Below the pieces are notes generated by a model. It was given only the letters and a program-made list of their open reading frames with translations. It searched no databases and was not told the origin of the DNA. From Acidobacteriota bacterium (GTDB lineage: Bacteria > Acidobacteriota > Terriglobia > 20CM-2-55-15), in contig JAJEEE010000046.1 of assembly GCA_022821145.1 (NCBI GenBank), positions 1 to 52,588 of the forward strand: a DNA stretch of 52,588 nucleotides, given 5' to 3'. Position 1 is the stretch's first letter, and every line of letters starts with the position of its first letter. The position numbers were made by a program, and so were the translations under genes. This document shows positions 8,261 to 18,640 of the stretch, piece after piece.

Positions 8261-8316
8261 ACCGAGCCTTCCTTCTGACGCCCCCACATGGCCGACGAGT
8301 ATACAGGAAGATCCGG
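8261..8316. repeat. 56-bp perfect direct repeat, copy 2 (vestigial rhomboid start)
   Basis: This copy matches 6199-6254 exactly. It lies just downstream of the aspartokinase stop codon on the minus strand and contains a rhomboid start codon and ten codons that run straight into the inserted DNA. The 8 bases beyond the repeat also match copy 1 at six positions, so the original homology may have been longer. Confidence 0.95.
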
Positions 8317-8334
8317 CCGAGGCCGGGCGGCCCC

Positions 8335-9678
8335 TCAGTCCTCGACGGGCGCGAGGGCGTCCGGCTCCGGACCCTCGAAGAAGGCGTCGTGCAGTCGCCG
8401 GACGACGACGTCGGCGTGGTCTTCGCCGACGACGAACGTCAGGTTGATGTTCGAGGCGCCCTGGGAAATCATCCGGATGTTCACGTCGTCCAGGCAGCCG
8501 AAGACCTTCGCGGCGATGCCGCGGCGGTTCTTGAGATCGGCGCCCACCAGGCACACCAGCGCCAACCCGCGTTCGATGGTGACGGTTCCCAGCGTTCCCA
8601 ACTCCTCGAGAATCGGCTCCAGACGGCGCTCGTCGTCCAGCGTCAACGAGACGGAGACTTCCGAGGTCGCGACGACGTCGACGGCCGTCTCGTGCGTGTC
8701 GAACACCTCGAACAGCGCGCGCAGGAAACCGTGCGCCATCAGCATGCGCGAGGAGGTGACGGTGACGGCCGTGATGCCGCGCTTGCACGCGAACGACTTG
8801 ACCGGGCTGTCGCCGGCCCCCTCGCCGGGCGCGATCACGGTCCCGTGGCCATCGGGCCGGGCGGCGTTCAGAACGCGCACCGGGATGCCCTTCTCCACGG
8901 CGGGGACCAGCGTCAGCGGATGCAGGACCTTGGCGCCGAAATACGCCAGCTCGGCGGCCTCGTCGAACGAGATTCGGGGGATGGTCCGTGCTTCGGGAAC
9001 GACCCGCGGGTCGGCGGTCATCATGCCGTCGACGTCGGTCCAGATCTGGACTTCCTCGGCGCCCAGACACGCCCCGAAGAGCGTGGCCGAGTAATCGGAC
9101 CCCCCCCGGCCGAGCGTGGATGTCTCTCCGGACGGGGTCGATCCGATGTAGCCGGCCATGACGACGGCCGAGCCTTCACCGACGCGGGGACGGACGATCT
9201 CTTCCAGCCGCCGCGCGGTCTCGCCGACGTTCGGGACCGCGCGCGTGAAGCGTTCGTCGGTGATCAGGCAGCCGCGCGCGTCGATATGCGCGGCCGGGAC
9301 CCGTCCCGACAGCTTCGAGGCGAAGATCCGGGACGAAAGGCGTTCTCCGAACGACGCGATCCGGTCCTCCGCCGCCGGCGTCATCCGTCCGTCCGAGCCG
9401 GCGCGCTCGAGCACGCCCCGGAGCTCGTCCAGGTCGGGTTCGAGGCCGTCCGCCATGCCGAGGTGCCGGAGGCGGATCTCGTCGTACAGGGACACCGCGT
9501 TCTCCCACTGGCCCCTTGCGATGCGCCGGGCGATCTCCAGCAGGCCGCTGGTGACGCCCGCCAACGCGCTCACGACCACCAGCGGCGCCCGGTCGATGCG
9601 CTCGGCGACGATCTCCGACGCGCGGTCCATGGCGGCGGCGTCCCTGACGGACGTGCCGCCGAACTTCATCACGATCAT
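8335..9678 (-). CDS. lysC: Aspartate kinase with C-terminal ACT domains
   Basis: This enzyme phosphorylates aspartate, the first step towards lysine, threonine and methionine. The 447-residue protein opens with VMKFGGTSV, the nucleotide-binding signature, and has LGRGGSDYSATL, the substrate/ATP loop of the class with an inserted domain. About 150 C-terminal residues form two ACT domains, expected to bind the feedback effector; a match to SQGASNINLTFVV is typical of lysine- or threonine-sensitive aspartokinases. There is no homoserine dehydrogenase domain, so it is monofunctional. It follows gltBD by 31 bp on the same strand, placing it in a nitrogen/aspartate-family operon. Confidence 0.93.
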   Translation of the reverse strand: MIVMKFGGTSVRDAAAMDRASEIVAERIDRAPLVVVSALAGVTSGLLEIARRIARGQWENAVSLYDEIRLRHLGMADGLEPDLDELRGVLERAGSDGRMTPAAEDRIASFGERLSSRIFASKLSGRVPAAHIDARGCLITDERFTRAVPNVGETARRLEEIVRPRVGEGSAVVMAGYIGSTPSGETSTLGRGGSDYSATLFGACLGAEEVQIWTDVDGMMTADPRVVPEARTIPRISFDEAAELAYFGAKVLHPLTLVPAVEKGIPVRVLNAARPDGHGTVIAPGEGAGDSPVKSFACKRGITAVTVTSSRMLMAHGFLRALFEVFDTHETAVDVVATSEVSVSLTLDDERRLEPILEELGTLGTVTIERGLALVCLVGADLKNRRGIAAKVFGCLDDVNIRMISQGASNINLTFVVGEDHADVVVRRLHDAFFEGPEPDALAPVED

Positions 9679-9709
9679 GATTTCAAGGTAGCACGAAGCG
9701 GACGGCGGG

Positions 9710-11149
9710 CTATTCGGGCAACTCGCTGGCGCCCATCAGGTGGAGGTCGATGCCGCGGGCGGCCACGCGGCCTTCGCGGATGGCCCACACGATCAGGGAC
9801 TGGCCGCGCGCCATGTCGCCGGCCGCGAAGACGCCGGGGACGGAAGTCATCTTGTGGTCGTCGGTGACGACGTTGCCGCGCGCGTTCAACTCGACACCGA
9901 GTTCGGACAACATGCCTTTCTTCTCGGGCCCGAGGAAACCCATCGCCAGCAGCACGAGGTCCACGCCCATCTCGAACTCGGTCCCAGGGACCTCGTCGAT
10001 CCGGAAACGTCCGTCCGGATCCCGGCCCACGTCGACCTGGACGCCATGGAGCTTCTCGACTCTTCCGTCGGACCCGGTGAAGCTCTTCGTGGAGACGTTG
10101 TACCGGCGCTCGCCGCCCTCTTCGTGGGCCGCCGAGGTCCGGAATATGTTGGGCCAGCTCGGCCAGGGATTGTCCTCGGCCCGCGCATCGGGCGGCCGGT
10201 CGAGCAACTCGAACTGATGGATTCGGGCCGCGCCCTGCCGGTGCGCCGTGCCCAGGCAGTCGGCGCCGGTGTCGCCGCCGCCGATGATCACCACGCGCTT
10301 GTCCTCGGCCGTGATGAAGCCCTCATCGGGAACGTCGTCCCCTTCGCACCGCCTGTTCTGCATCGGCAGGTATTCCATCGCGAAGTGGACGCCGTCGAGC
10401 CCGCGTCCGGGAACCTTGAGGTCGCGCGGCGCCGTGGCGCCTCCGGCGAGCAGCAGCGCGTCGAACCCGTCCCTGAGATCGTCGACCGCGACGTTGACGC
10501 CGACGTGGGCGCCGGTCCGGAACTCCACGCCCTCGGCCGCCATGATGTCCAGCCGCCGGTCCAGGAACTTCTTCTCCATCTTGAATTCCGGAATGCCGTA
10601 GCGGAGGAGGCCGCCGATCCGGTCGTCGCGCTCGAAGAGGGTCACCGCGTGGCCGGCCCGGTTCAACAGATCGGCCGCGGCCAGGCCGGCCGGGCCGGAC
10701 CCGACGACGGCGACCGACTTCCCGGTCCGCCGCGACGGCGGACACGGCTGGATCCAGCCCCGATCGAACGCGTGCTCGATGATCGTCAGCTCGATCTGCT
10801 TGATCGTCACCGCGTCGGCGTTGATGCCCAGAACGCAGGAGCCCTCGCAGGGCGCGGGACACAACCGTCCGGTCCACTCGGGAAAGTTGTTCGTCGCGTG
10901 GAGGCGGTCGATGGCCTCGCGCCAGTGGTCGCGGTAGACCAGGTCGTTCCAGTCGGGGATGATGTTGCCGAGCGGACATCCCTGGTGACAGAACGGGATG
11001 CCGCAATCCATGCACCGGGCGGCCTGCTTCTTGAGCTCCGACTCCGGAAAGTCCTTGTAGACCTCCCGATAGTCGTCGACGCGGTCCTGGATCGGTCTCT
11101 TTTCTGGGAGAACGCGAGCGATTTCCAGGAAACCCCTGGGATTACCCAT
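9710..11149 (-). CDS. gltD: Glutamate synthase (NADPH) small subunit
   Basis: This subunit oxidises NADPH through FAD and passes electrons via iron-sulfur clusters to the large subunit. The 479-residue protein has an N-terminal ferredoxin-like domain with cysteine clusters in [18 protein letters not shown] and [10 protein letters not shown], the FAD Rossmann motif [14 protein letters not shown], and the NADPH motif [12 protein letters not shown]. The C-terminal [19 protein letters not shown] is the family FAD-binding end. Its ATG overlaps the end of gltB by 8 bp, so the two subunits are translationally coupled. Confidence 0.96.
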   Translation of the reverse strand: MGNPRGFLEIARVLPEKRPIQDRVDDYREVYKDFPESELKKQAARCMDCGIPFCHQGCPLGNIIPDWNDLVYRDHWREAIDRLHATNNFPEWTGRLCPAPCEGSCVLGINADAVTIKQIELTIIEHAFDRGWIQPCPPSRRTGKSVAVVGSGPAGLAAADLLNRAGHAVTLFERDDRIGGLLRYGIPEFKMEKKFLDRRLDIMAAEGVEFRTGAHVGVNVAVDDLRDGFDALLLAGGATAPRDLKVPGRGLDGVHFAMEYLPMQNRRCEGDDVPDEGFITAEDKRVVIIGGGDTGADCLGTAHRQGAARIHQFELLDRPPDARAEDNPWPSWPNIFRTSAAHEEGGERRYNVSTKSFTGSDGRVEKLHGVQVDVGRDPDGRFRIDEVPGTEFEMGVDLVLLAMGFLGPEKKGMLSELGVELNARGNVVTDDHKMTSVPGVFAAGDMARGQSLIVWAIREGRVAARGIDLHLMGASELPE

Positions 11150-14100
11150 GCTCGACGACCTCCACGGTCCGCTTCCGCTCGGTCAGGACACGCTTGTAGT
11201 CCAACGGCATCACTTTCCGGAACTTGCGGCGCAGGCGGTCCCAGTCGTCAAGAACGGCCTGCGCGTAGTCGCTGTCCGTCGCGTTGACGTGGCGTTCGAT
11301 CAGGAAACGCACGAAGTGTTCCTCGGCTTCGGTCTCGAAGTGCTCCAGATCGACCATCTCGAGATTGCACCGCGCGGCGAAATCGTCGTCGCGGTCCAGG
11401 ACGAACGCGACGCCGCCGCTCATGCCGGCGGCGAAGTTCCGTCCCGTCGGGCCGAGGACGACGACGCGGCCGCCGGTCATGTATTCGCACGCATGATCGC
11501 CCACGCCTTCCACCACGGCCAGCGCGCCGCTGTTGCGCACGCAGAACCGCTCGCCGGCGCGCCCCCGGATGAACGCCTCCCCGCCGGTCGCGCCGTAGAG
11601 GACCACGTTGCCGGCGATGATGTTGTCCTCGGGGACGAACGTCGATTCCCGGGGCGGAAACACGATGATGCGGCCGCCCGACAGGCCTTTGGCCATGTAG
11701 TCGTTCGCGTCCCCTTCCAGCGTCATCGTGATGCCGTTGGGCAGGAAGGCGCCGAAACTCTGTCCCGCGGAACCCTTGAAGTGGATGTCGATCGTGTCGG
11801 CCGGCAACCCGTCGGCGCCGTAGCGGCGCGTCACTTCGCTGCCCAGGATCGTCCCGGTCGTCCGGTTGGAGTTGCGGATCGGCAACCGCAGCTCGACGGG
11901 GCGGCCGTCCTCGAGGGCGTCCCGGCACAACTCGATCAGCTTCCGGTCCAGGACGTCGTCGATTCCGTGATCCTGCGCCTTCAGCCTGCGGGTCCCGACG
12001 TCGGCCGGAACGCGCGGCAGGTCCAGCAGCGGCGACAGATCCAGCCTCCGCCCCTTCCAGTGCTCGATCGCCTTGTCGGTCCGCAGCTTGTCCATCCGGC
12101 CCACCATCTCGTCCACGGTGCGGAAACCGAGCCGCGCCATCAGCTCGCGAACCTCCTCGGCGACGAAACGGAAGTAGTGGACCACGTGCTCCGGGTCGCC
12201 GTCGAAGCGTTCCCGCAGGCGCGGATCCTGCGTGGCGATCCCCACCGGACACGTGTTCAGGTGGCAGACGCGCATCATGATGCACCCGGTCACGATCAGG
12301 GCGGCCGTGGCGATCCCGTACTCTTCGGCGCCCAGCAGGGCCGCGATCACGACGTCGCGGCCGGTCTTGATCTGACCGTCGGTCTGGACGATGATCCGGC
12401 TCCGCAGGTCGTTGGCGACCAGGACCTGGTGGGTCTCGGCCAGCCCGAGCTCCCAGGGAATGCCCGCGTGCTTGAGGCTGGTCAGCGGCGACGCGCCCGT
12501 CCCCCCGCTGTCTCCCGAGATCAGCACGACGTCGGAGTGGGCCTTCGCGACGCCGGCGGCCACGGTCCCGACCCCGACCTCCGACACCAGCTTCACGCTG
12601 ACACGCGCGCGCGGGTTCGAGTTCTTCAGGTCGAAGATCAGTTGGGCAAGGTCTTCGATCGAGTAGATGTCGTGGTGCGGGGGCGGCGAAATCAGCCCGA
12701 CTCCGGGCGTCGAGTGCCTCACGCGGGCGATGTTCTCGTCGACCTTGTGGCCGGGAAGCTGTCCGCCTTCTCCGGGCTTGGCGCCCTGGGCCATCTTGAT
12801 CTGGAGCTCGTCGGCGTTGACCAGGTACTCGCTGGTCACGCCGAAACGCCCCGACGCCACCTGCTTGACCGCGCTTCTCCGGAGGTCGCCGTTCGGGTCC
12901 GGCGTGTAGCGGACCGGATCCTCGCCGCCCTCGCCGGTGTTGCTCTTCCCGCCGATCCGGTTCATCGCGATCGCCAGCGTCTCGTGGGCTTCCTTGCTGA
13001 TCGACCCGAACGACATGGCGCCCGTGGCGAACCGCTTGACGATCGCGTCGACCGGCTCGACCTCGTCGAGCGGGACCGGCTCCTCGGCGAACTTGAAGTC
13101 GAGCAGGCCGCGCAGCGTGCAGAGCTTCTCGTCGGTCGTGTTCGCGGCCTCGCTGAACTTCTTGAACAGCGCGTAGTTGTTGGACCGGGTCGAGTACTGC
13201 AGCAGATGCACGGTTTCGGGGTTGTACATGTGGTACTCCCCCTCCCGGCGCCACTGGTAGTAGCCGCCCCACTCCAGGTCGGGCGTCCGGACGGCCCGCT
13301 CGGGGAACGCCCGGGCGTGATGGACGAGCACTTCCTCGGCGAGTTCCTCGAGCCCGATGCCGTCGATGCGCGACGCTGTCCAGGTGAAGTACCGGTCCAC
13401 GAACGCCTTGTCGAGGCCGATGGCTTCGAAGATCTGCGCGCCCCGGTAGCTCTGGAGCGTCGATATCCCCATCTTGGACATTACCTTGACGATGCCCTTC
13501 CGGACCGCCTTGATATAGTGATTCACGGCCTCCCGGTGCGTGACGCCGATCAGCTCCTCCCGAATCATGTCGTCCAGGGTCTCGAAGGCCAGGTACGGAT
13601 TGATCGCCGTCGCCCCGTATCCCAACAGCAGGCAGTAGTGGTGCACCTCGCGGGCCTCACCGGTCTCGACGACGATGGCGGCGCGCGTCCGCTTGCCTTC
13701 CCGAACGAGGTGATGGTGCACGCCGGCCGTGGCCAGCAGGCTCGGCACGGGCGCGTTGTCGGCGTCGACGCCGCGGTCGGACAGGATCAGGATGTTGACG
13801 CCCTCGTCGATCGCCCGGCTGGCCGCCTCGCACAGGCTCTCGACCCGGCGTTCGAGGCCGCCGCCATCCTCGACCGGGAACAGCATCGGAAGCGTCCGGC
13901 TTCGGAAGTCGTCCGGCGTCGTCGAGACCAGCTTCGCCAGCTCGGCGTTGTCGAGGATCGGCGAGACGATCTTGATCTGGCGGCAACTCTCCGCGACGGG
14001 ATTCAACAGGTCGCGCTCCGCCCCGATGTAGCTGATCGTCGAAGTCACCAGCTCCTCGCGGATCGCGTCCAGCGGCGGGTTGGTCACCTGCGCGAACAAC

Positions 14101-15659
14101 TGCTTGAAATAGTTGAACAGCGGAGGCGCGTGATCGGAAAGGACGGCCAGGGGCGTGTCGTTGCCCATCGAGCCCAGCCCTTCCTGGCCGTCGATGGCCA
14201 TGGGCGCCATCAGAATCCGGAGATCCTCGTGCGTGTAACCGAAGATCCGCTGCCGCGTCAGGACCGTGGCGTGATCGGGTTCGGGCAGGTCCGGGGCCTC
14301 CGGCAGATCGGCCAGCGCGACCATGTGCCCGGACAGCCACTCCCCGTAAGGCTCCGCTTCCGAAATGCGCCGCTTCAACTCCGCGTCGTCGATGATGCGT
14401 CCCTCGCCCATGTCGATCAGGAACATCTTCCCGGGCTCGAGACGCCCCTTCTTCTCGACCATCGCCGGCGGGACGTCCAGCACGCCCACCTCCGACGCCA
14501 TGACGACCATCCCGTCCCGCGTGACCAGGTAGCGGGACGGCCGCAGCCCGTTCCGGTCCAGCACGGCGCCGATGACGCGGCCGTCGGTGAAGGCGATCGA
14601 GGCCGGACCGTCCCACGGCTCCATCAGGCACGCGTGGTACTCGTAGAACGCCTTCTTCTCCGCGCTCATGCCCTCGTGCCCGTCCCAGGCCTCGGGAATC
14701 ATCATCATCACGGCATGAGGCAGGGACCGCCCGCACAACAGCAGCATCTCCAGCGCGTTGTCGAAGACGGCCGAATCGCTTCCGCCCTCGACGATGACCG
14801 GGAACAGGTCCCGGACGTCGTCGCCGAAGAATTCGGAGCGGAACAACCCCTCGCGGGCCCGCATCCAGTTGATGTTGCCCCTGAGCGTGTTGATCTCGCC
14901 GTTGTGGGCCACGTAGCGGAACGGATGCGCCAGCTTCCAGCTCGGGAACGTGTTGGTGCTGAAGCGCTGGTGCACGAGCGCGAGGGCCGATTCCATGGCC
15001 GGATCCTGCAGGTCCGGGAAATACACCTCGATCTGATCGGCCGAGAGCATGCCCTTGTAGACCAGGGTCCGCGAAGACAGGCTCGACACGTAGAAATCGT
15101 CGCGGCCCTCGATGGACGAGGCCTCGACGGCGTGCTCCGCGCGCTTTCGCACCAGCAGGAGCGCGCGCTCGAAATCCTCCGGCGCGGTGTCGTCGCCCCG
15201 TCCGACGAACATCTGGACGAAGCGCGGCTCGACCGCGCGGGCCGATGCGCCCACCTGCGAGTTGTCGGTCGGAACGACACGCCAGAACAACACCGTCTGC
15301 CCCGTGCGATCGACGGCGTCCTGGGCCAGCGTCCGGATCTTCTGGCTGTCGGCGTCGTCGGACGGCAAACCGAGCATGCCCACGCCGTAGTCTCCCGGCT
15401 CGGGGAGCCGGAACCCGTCCACGCCGCACTTCGCGGCCAGGAACGCATGCGGGATCTGGATCAGGATGCCGGCGCCGTCGCCGGTATTGGCCTCGGCGCC
15501 CTTCGCCCCCCGATGACTCAGGTTGAGGAGCACCTCCAGGCCGTTCCGGATGATCCGGTTGGACGCCCGCCCGGCGATGTCGGCGACGAAGCCGACACCA
15601 CAGGCGTCGTGCTCGAAGCGGGGGTCGTAGAGACCGCCCCTGTGAATCGATTCCTTCAT
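11142..15659 (-). CDS. gltB: Glutamate synthase (NADPH) large subunit
   Basis: This large subunit hydrolyses glutamine and transfers the ammonia to 2-oxoglutarate. The 1505-residue length is normal. A propeptide of 19 residues precedes Cys20 in [10 protein letters not shown], the nucleophile of the class II amidotransferase domain after maturation. The central and FMN-binding domains follow, with the 3Fe-4S cysteines in [18 protein letters not shown]. The C-terminal third is the glycine-rich beta-helix ([21 protein letters not shown]). The intergenic region upstream is shared with a divergent LysR regulator and contains palindromes. The long plus-strand frame opposite is a shadow. Confidence 0.97.
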   Translation of the reverse strand: MKESIHRGGLYDPRFEHDACGVGFVADIAGRASNRIIRNGLEVLLNLSHRGAKGAEANTGDGAGILIQIPHAFLAAKCGVDGFRLPEPGDYGVGMLGLPSDDADSQKIRTLAQDAVDRTGQTVLFWRVVPTDNSQVGASARAVEPRFVQMFVGRGDDTAPEDFERALLLVRKRAEHAVEASSIEGRDDFYVSSLSSRTLVYKGMLSADQIEVYFPDLQDPAMESALALVHQRFSTNTFPSWKLAHPFRYVAHNGEINTLRGNINWMRAREGLFRSEFFGDDVRDLFPVIVEGGSDSAVFDNALEMLLLCGRSLPHAVMMMIPEAWDGHEGMSAEKKAFYEYHACLMEPWDGPASIAFTDGRVIGAVLDRNGLRPSRYLVTRDGMVVMASEVGVLDVPPAMVEKKGRLEPGKMFLIDMGEGRIIDDAELKRRISEAEPYGEWLSGHMVALADLPEAPDLPEPDHATVLTRQRIFGYTHEDLRILMAPMAIDGQEGLGSMGNDTPLAVLSDHAPPLFNYFKQLFAQVTNPPLDAIREELVTSTISYIGAERDLLNPVAESCRQIKIVSPILDNAELAKLVSTTPDDFRSRTLPMLFPVEDGGGLERRVESLCEAASRAIDEGVNILILSDRGVDADNAPVPSLLATAGVHHHLVREGKRTRAAIVVETGEAREVHHYCLLLGYGATAINPYLAFETLDDMIREELIGVTHREAVNHYIKAVRKGIVKVMSKMGISTLQSYRGAQIFEAIGLDKAFVDRYFTWTASRIDGIGLEELAEEVLVHHARAFPERAVRTPDLEWGGYYQWRREGEYHMYNPETVHLLQYSTRSNNYALFKKFSEAANTTDEKLCTLRGLLDFKFAEEPVPLDEVEPVDAIVKRFATGAMSFGSISKEAHETLAIAMNRIGGKSNTGEGGEDPVRYTPDPNGDLRRSAVKQVASGRFGVTSEYLVNADELQIKMAQGAKPGEGGQLPGHKVDENIARVRHSTPGVGLISPPPHHDIYSIEDLAQLIFDLKNSNPRARVSVKLVSEVGVGTVAAGVAKAHSDVVLISGDSGGTGASPLTSLKHAGIPWELGLAETHQVLVANDLRSRIIVQTDGQIKTGRDVVIAALLGAEEYGIATAALIVTGCIMMRVCHLNTCPVGIATQDPRLRERFDGDPEHVVHYFRFVAEEVRELMARLGFRTVDEMVGRMDKLRTDKAIEHWKGRRLDLSPLLDLPRVPADVGTRRLKAQDHGIDDVLDRKLIELCRDALEDGRPVELRLPIRNSNRTTGTILGSEVTRRYGADGLPADTIDIHFKGSAGQSFGAFLPNGITMTLEGDANDYMAKGLSGGRIIVFPPRESTFVPEDNIIAGNVVLYGATGGEAFIRGRAGERFCVRNSGALAVVEGVGDHACEYMTGGRVVVLGPTGRNFAAGMSGGVAFVLDRDDDFAARCNLEMVDLEHFETEAEEHFVRFLIERHVNATDSDYAQAVLDDWDRLRRKFRKVMPLDYKRVLTERKRTVEVVEHG

Positions 15660-15718
15660 CGTGACTGCTCGTCGGACCGGGCCGGCGAGGCGTCCCGCGG
15701 CTTGGGGGAACCTCCAAC

Positions 15719-15741
15719 CTTATTTCTTTTTCGAAAATAAG
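15719..15741. promoter_or_regulatory. 7-bp inverted repeat, candidate LysR operator
   Basis: CTTATTT and AAATAAG form perfect arms around a 9-bp spacer in an AT-rich 140-bp gap between gltB (minus) and the LysR gene (plus). The site is 60 bp upstream of the gltB start. LysR regulators typically bind interrupted palindromes with a T-N11-A core in such divergent gaps, so this is a plausible operator for gltBD control. Binding is inferred. Confidence 0.5.
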
Positions 15742-15772
15742 TCATCCCAAAAAACCTTCGGCCTTTACATTA

Positions 15773-15795
15773 GCAACAATTATTTTGTAAGTTGC
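15773..15795. promoter_or_regulatory. GCAAC-N13-GTTGC inverted repeat next to LysR start
   Basis: Perfect 5-bp arms flank a 13-bp AT-rich spacer that ends 4 bp before the LysR ATG. It may be a second half of the regulatory region used for autoregulation. The arms are short, so chance is possible. Confidence 0.3.
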
Positions 15796-15799
15796 GTTC

Positions 15800-16699
15800 A
15801 TGAACCTGGAGGCGCTGTACCTCTACTGCGACATCATCCGGTCGAACAGTTTCACCCTGGGCGCGGCGGCCAACCGGGTGTCCCAGTCCGCCGCCAGCCA
15901 GGCCGTCCGGCAACTCGAGCACGAGCTGGGCGTCCAGTTGATCGATCGCACGAAGCGTCCGTTCACGGTGACGCGGGAGGGCCGGGTCTTCTTCGAAGCC
16001 TCCCACGACATCGTGGAGCGCATGGAGGCGGCGCGAGCGGAGATCGGATGGCGGAAGAAACGGATCGAGGGGACCGTCCGCGTCGCGGTGATCTATTCCG
16101 TCGGGCTCCACGACATGGGCTGGTACACGCAGCAGTTCACCGCGTTGCACCCGACGGCCCGCATTCGCCTGGCGTATCTGCACCCCGACGAAGTGGTCGA
16201 GGCCGTCGTCTCCGATTCCGCCGACGTGGGCATCCTGTCGTTTCCCTCCCCCGGCCGCGCCCTCGCCGTGATTCCCTGGCGGTCCGAACCCATGGCGTTC
16301 GTCTGCGCCGCCGGCCATCCGCTCGCGGCCCGGGCCGCCATTCCCCCGGCCGAGCTCGCGCGGCAGAAGTTCGTCGCGTTCGACCGGACGCTCTCGATCC
16401 GCAAGGCCGTCGACCGGGCCCTGCGGCGCCAGGGCGTCAAGGTCGAGCCGTCCATGCAGTTCGACAACATCGAGACGATCAAGCAGGCGATCGCGACGCA
16501 GGGCGCGGTCAGCATCCTGCCGCGACCCAGCGTCCACCGCGAGGTCCAGCAGGGGGTCCTGGCGGCGCTTCCGCTCGAGATGCCGGAGCTGAACCGGAAA
16601 GTCGACATCATCCATCGCCGGCAGAAACCCCCGGGACCGACGACGGCCGCGTGGATCGAGTTCCTTCGGAAGCACCGCACGGGAGACGGGATGGGGTGA
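15800..16699 (+). CDS. LysR family transcriptional regulator (probable gltBD regulator)
   Basis: The 299-residue protein has the LysR layout. The N-terminal winged HTH covers about residues 1-60, with SFTLGAAANRVSQSAAS as the recognition region and LIDRTKRPFTVTREG as the wing. A periplasmic-binding-protein-like effector domain follows (about 90-290). It is transcribed divergently from gltB across a palindrome-containing 140-bp gap, the arrangement seen for GltC and glutamate synthase in Bacillus. Control of gltBD by nitrogen or carbon status is therefore likely but inferred; no ligand can be read from the sequence. No clear ribosome binding site precedes the ATG. Confidence 0.9.
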   Translation: MNLEALYLYCDIIRSNSFTLGAAANRVSQSAASQAVRQLEHELGVQLIDRTKRPFTVTREGRVFFEASHDIVERMEAARAEIGWRKKRIEGTVRVAVIYSVGLHDMGWYTQQFTALHPTARIRLAYLHPDEVVEAVVSDSADVGILSFPSPGRALAVIPWRSEPMAFVCAAGHPLAARAAIPPAELARQKFVAFDRTLSIRKAVDRALRRQGVKVEPSMQFDNIETIKQAIATQGAVSILPRPSVHREVQQGVLAALPLEMPELNRKVDIIHRRQKPPGPTTAAWIEFLRKHRTGDGMG

Positions 16700-16724
16700 T
16701 GCGGCGGCTCGGAGCGATGGCCCG

Positions 16725-17651
16725 TCAACCGATCGTCAGCGGCGCCGGCATGAAGCACAGGACCAGGAGAATCAGGCCGATCCACCCCAGCGCGATCTGC
16801 CGCGCGTCGAGCGGCGCGTCGTCGTCGAGTGTCGGCGGATGGCGTGTTCCCAACAGCACGAGCAGGACCGCCCAGACCAGCCAGCCCAGCCAGAAGAAGA
16901 CCCCGAGCGGAAACAGTACGAACACGAGCAACTGCGATACCCTGCGGTGGGAGCCGCGGAACATGGCGTAGGCGATGTGGCCGCCATCGAGTTGGCCGAC
17001 GGGAATCAGGTTCAGCGCGGTGACCAGGAAACCGACCCAGGCGGCGAAACCCATGGGGTGCAGGAACAGTTCCATGCCTTCCGGGGCCTGGACGGAGACC
17101 AGCGACGCGACCAGGGAGAAGATCAGGGGTTCGCCCAGGGTGATGAACCCGTCGGCGGCCTCGGACGGGACGAAACGCGACCGGGTCAAGGCGAAGGCGA
17201 GGATCGGAACGGCCAGGACGAAGCCGGCGATCGGGCCGGCCACGCCGACCTCCAGCAAGGCCGCCCGGTGCTGGAACGGCGACAGGATCCGGATGAACGC
17301 GCCGAACGTGCCCACGAAGTTCGGGGCGGGGATAAAGTAGGGGAGCGTCGCCGAGATGCGGTAGCGCCGGCAGGTCAGGTAATGTCCCATCTCGTGCGCC
17401 AGCAGGATGGCCATCAGCGAGGCGGCGAACGGGATTCCCCCGAAGAGGAGGCTCGGCGTTTCCAGTATCGAACGGACCGCGGCCGAGGACGCGCCGGACT
17501 CGGCGCGGAATCCGATCATCATGTACGTGCCGAAGAACAACGTGGACGCGCCGGTCGCGAGGAAGAGCAGGACGTTGATCCACGGGAACGGGGTCCGTCG
17601 GACGGACGTTGCCGCACCCGGCTCGAACAGGCTCGGTTGTTCATGCGACAT
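16725..17651 (-). CDS. Site-2 protease-type (M50) membrane metallopeptidase
   Basis: This 308-residue integral membrane protein has a zinc site HEMGH (residues 86-90) in an early helix and a third ligand in NLIPVGQLDGGH (Asp222), the two hallmarks of M50 proteases. About six helices are predicted. There is no PDZ domain, unlike RseP. Members cleave membrane-tethered factors or process small membrane peptides. It is convergent with the LysR gene and lies 17 bp downstream of HU on the same strand. The substrate is unknown. Confidence 0.9.
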   Translation of the reverse strand: MSHEQPSLFEPGAATSVRRTPFPWINVLLFLATGASTLFFGTYMMIGFRAESGASSAAVRSILETPSLLFGGIPFAASLMAILLAHEMGHYLTCRRYRISATLPYFIPAPNFVGTFGAFIRILSPFQHRAALLEVGVAGPIAGFVLAVPILAFALTRSRFVPSEAADGFITLGEPLIFSLVASLVSVQAPEGMELFLHPMGFAAWVGFLVTALNLIPVGQLDGGHIAYAMFRGSHRRVSQLLVFVLFPLGVFFWLGWLVWAVLLVLLGTRHPPTLDDDAPLDARQIALGWIGLILLVLCFMPAPLTIG

Positions 17652-17668
17652 GGAACGCCGGCCGCCGG

Positions 17669-17935
17669 CTAGAGCGACTGCAGATCCTTGCCGGGCTTGA
17701 AACGGACGGCCTTTCCGGGAGGGATGCTGACTTCGGACCCGGTGCGCGGGTTGCGGCCGATCCCCGTCTTACGGGGCTTGACCGAGAAGACGCCGAAACC
17801 CCGCAGCTCGATCCGATCGTCGTTCCTCAAGGCTCTCTTCATGGAGTTGAAGATCGTGTCGACCGCCTGCTCGGCCTTGGTCTTGCTGACACCGGTCCGG
17901 TTGACGATCTGATTGACGAGGTCGACCTTGATCAC
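17669..17935 (-). CDS. HU/IHF family DNA-binding protein
   Basis: This 88-residue nucleoid protein bends DNA as a dimer. The family signature GRNPRTGSEVSIPPGKAVRFKPG is visible in the C-terminal half, with the DNA-intercalating Pro in RNPRTG. A longer frame starts 27 bp upstream, but GGAGG at 17942-17946 is ideally placed for the GTG at 17935, giving VIKVDLVNQIV, which aligns with normal HU starts. HU and IHF subunits cannot be separated with confidence here. An 11-bp palindrome lies 33 bp upstream. Confidence 0.92.
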   Translation of the reverse strand: MIKVDLVNQIVNRTGVSKTKAEQAVDTIFNSMKRALRNDDRIELRGFGVFSVKPRKTGIGRNPRTGSEVSIPPGKAVRFKPGKDLQSL

Positions 17936-17968
17936 GAGAAACCTCCGGCTCAATGGGCCCATGCGCGC

Positions 17969-17979
17969 CGTGACTCACG
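17969..17979. promoter_or_regulatory. Perfect palindrome CGTGACTCACG in HU/dcd divergent gap
   Basis: This 5+1+5 palindrome lies in the 117-bp gap between HU (minus) and dcd (plus). An AT-rich run (TTTTAAAAACATATTCTTG) follows it and could hold the HU promoter. It may be an operator; no regulator can be named. Confidence 0.3.
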
Positions 17980-18052
17980 CTATCTCTTTTAAAAACATAT
18001 TCTTGCCACAAAATCAACCGACATTTTCGGCACGAGGAGGGAGCCTCGCACC

Positions 18053-18616
18053 ATGGCCATCAAGCCGGACACATGGATTCGCCGTCGAGCGATCGAAGAC
18101 AGGATGATCGAACCGTTCAACGACCGGCAGGTCGGCGGCGGCGCCATTTCCTACGGCGTGTCGTCCTACGGGTACGACCTGCGCCTCGCGGACGAGTTCC
18201 GTGTCTTCACGCCGCCCCGGGGGGGCGTCCTGGACCCCAAGAACATTCCCGATGCGTGCTACACCGAACGCACCGCGGACACGTGCGAGGCGCCGGCCCT
18301 CGGCTACGTCCTCGGGCGCACCGTCGAGTACCTGCGCATTCCGCGCGACGTCCTGACGCTGTGCACGGGCAAGTCGACCTACGCCCGCGCCGGAATCCTC
18401 GTGAACATCACGCCCTTCGAGCCGGAGTGGGAAGGGTTTCCGACGATCTCGATCCTGAACACGACCCCGGTCCCCGTGAAGCTCTACGCCCACGAGGGCA
18501 TCTGCCAGGTCCTGTTCTTCCAGTCGGACGAGCCGTGCGCGGTCTCCTACGCGGACCGGAAGGGGAAGTACCAGGCCCAGCGGCGGATCGAGCTGCCGCG
18601 GACCGAGACGGAGTGA
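18053..18616 (+). CDS. dcd: dCTP deaminase
   Basis: This enzyme deaminates dCTP to dUTP for thymidylate synthesis. The 187-residue length and the motifs fit a proteobacterial-type homotrimeric Dcd: SSYGYDLRL near the N-terminus, [24 protein letters not shown] with the catalytic Glu, and [14 protein letters not shown] at the nucleotide-binding C-terminal side. GGAGGGAG precedes the ATG at a workable distance. It is divergent from HU and convergent with ubiX. Confidence 0.95.
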   Translation: MAIKPDTWIRRRAIEDRMIEPFNDRQVGGGAISYGVSSYGYDLRLADEFRVFTPPRGGVLDPKNIPDACYTERTADTCEAPALGYVLGRTVEYLRIPRDVLTLCTGKSTYARAGILVNITPFEPEWEGFPTISILNTTPVPVKLYAHEGICQVLFFQSDEPCAVSYADRKGKYQAQRRIELPRTETE

Positions 18617-18640
18617 GGGACGGACAACGGCGCCGCGGCG

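Noticed and set aside
11148-15740. A 1530-codon open frame on the plus strand
   Set aside because: It is antisense to gltB, which has full family motifs; codon bias explains the absence of stops.
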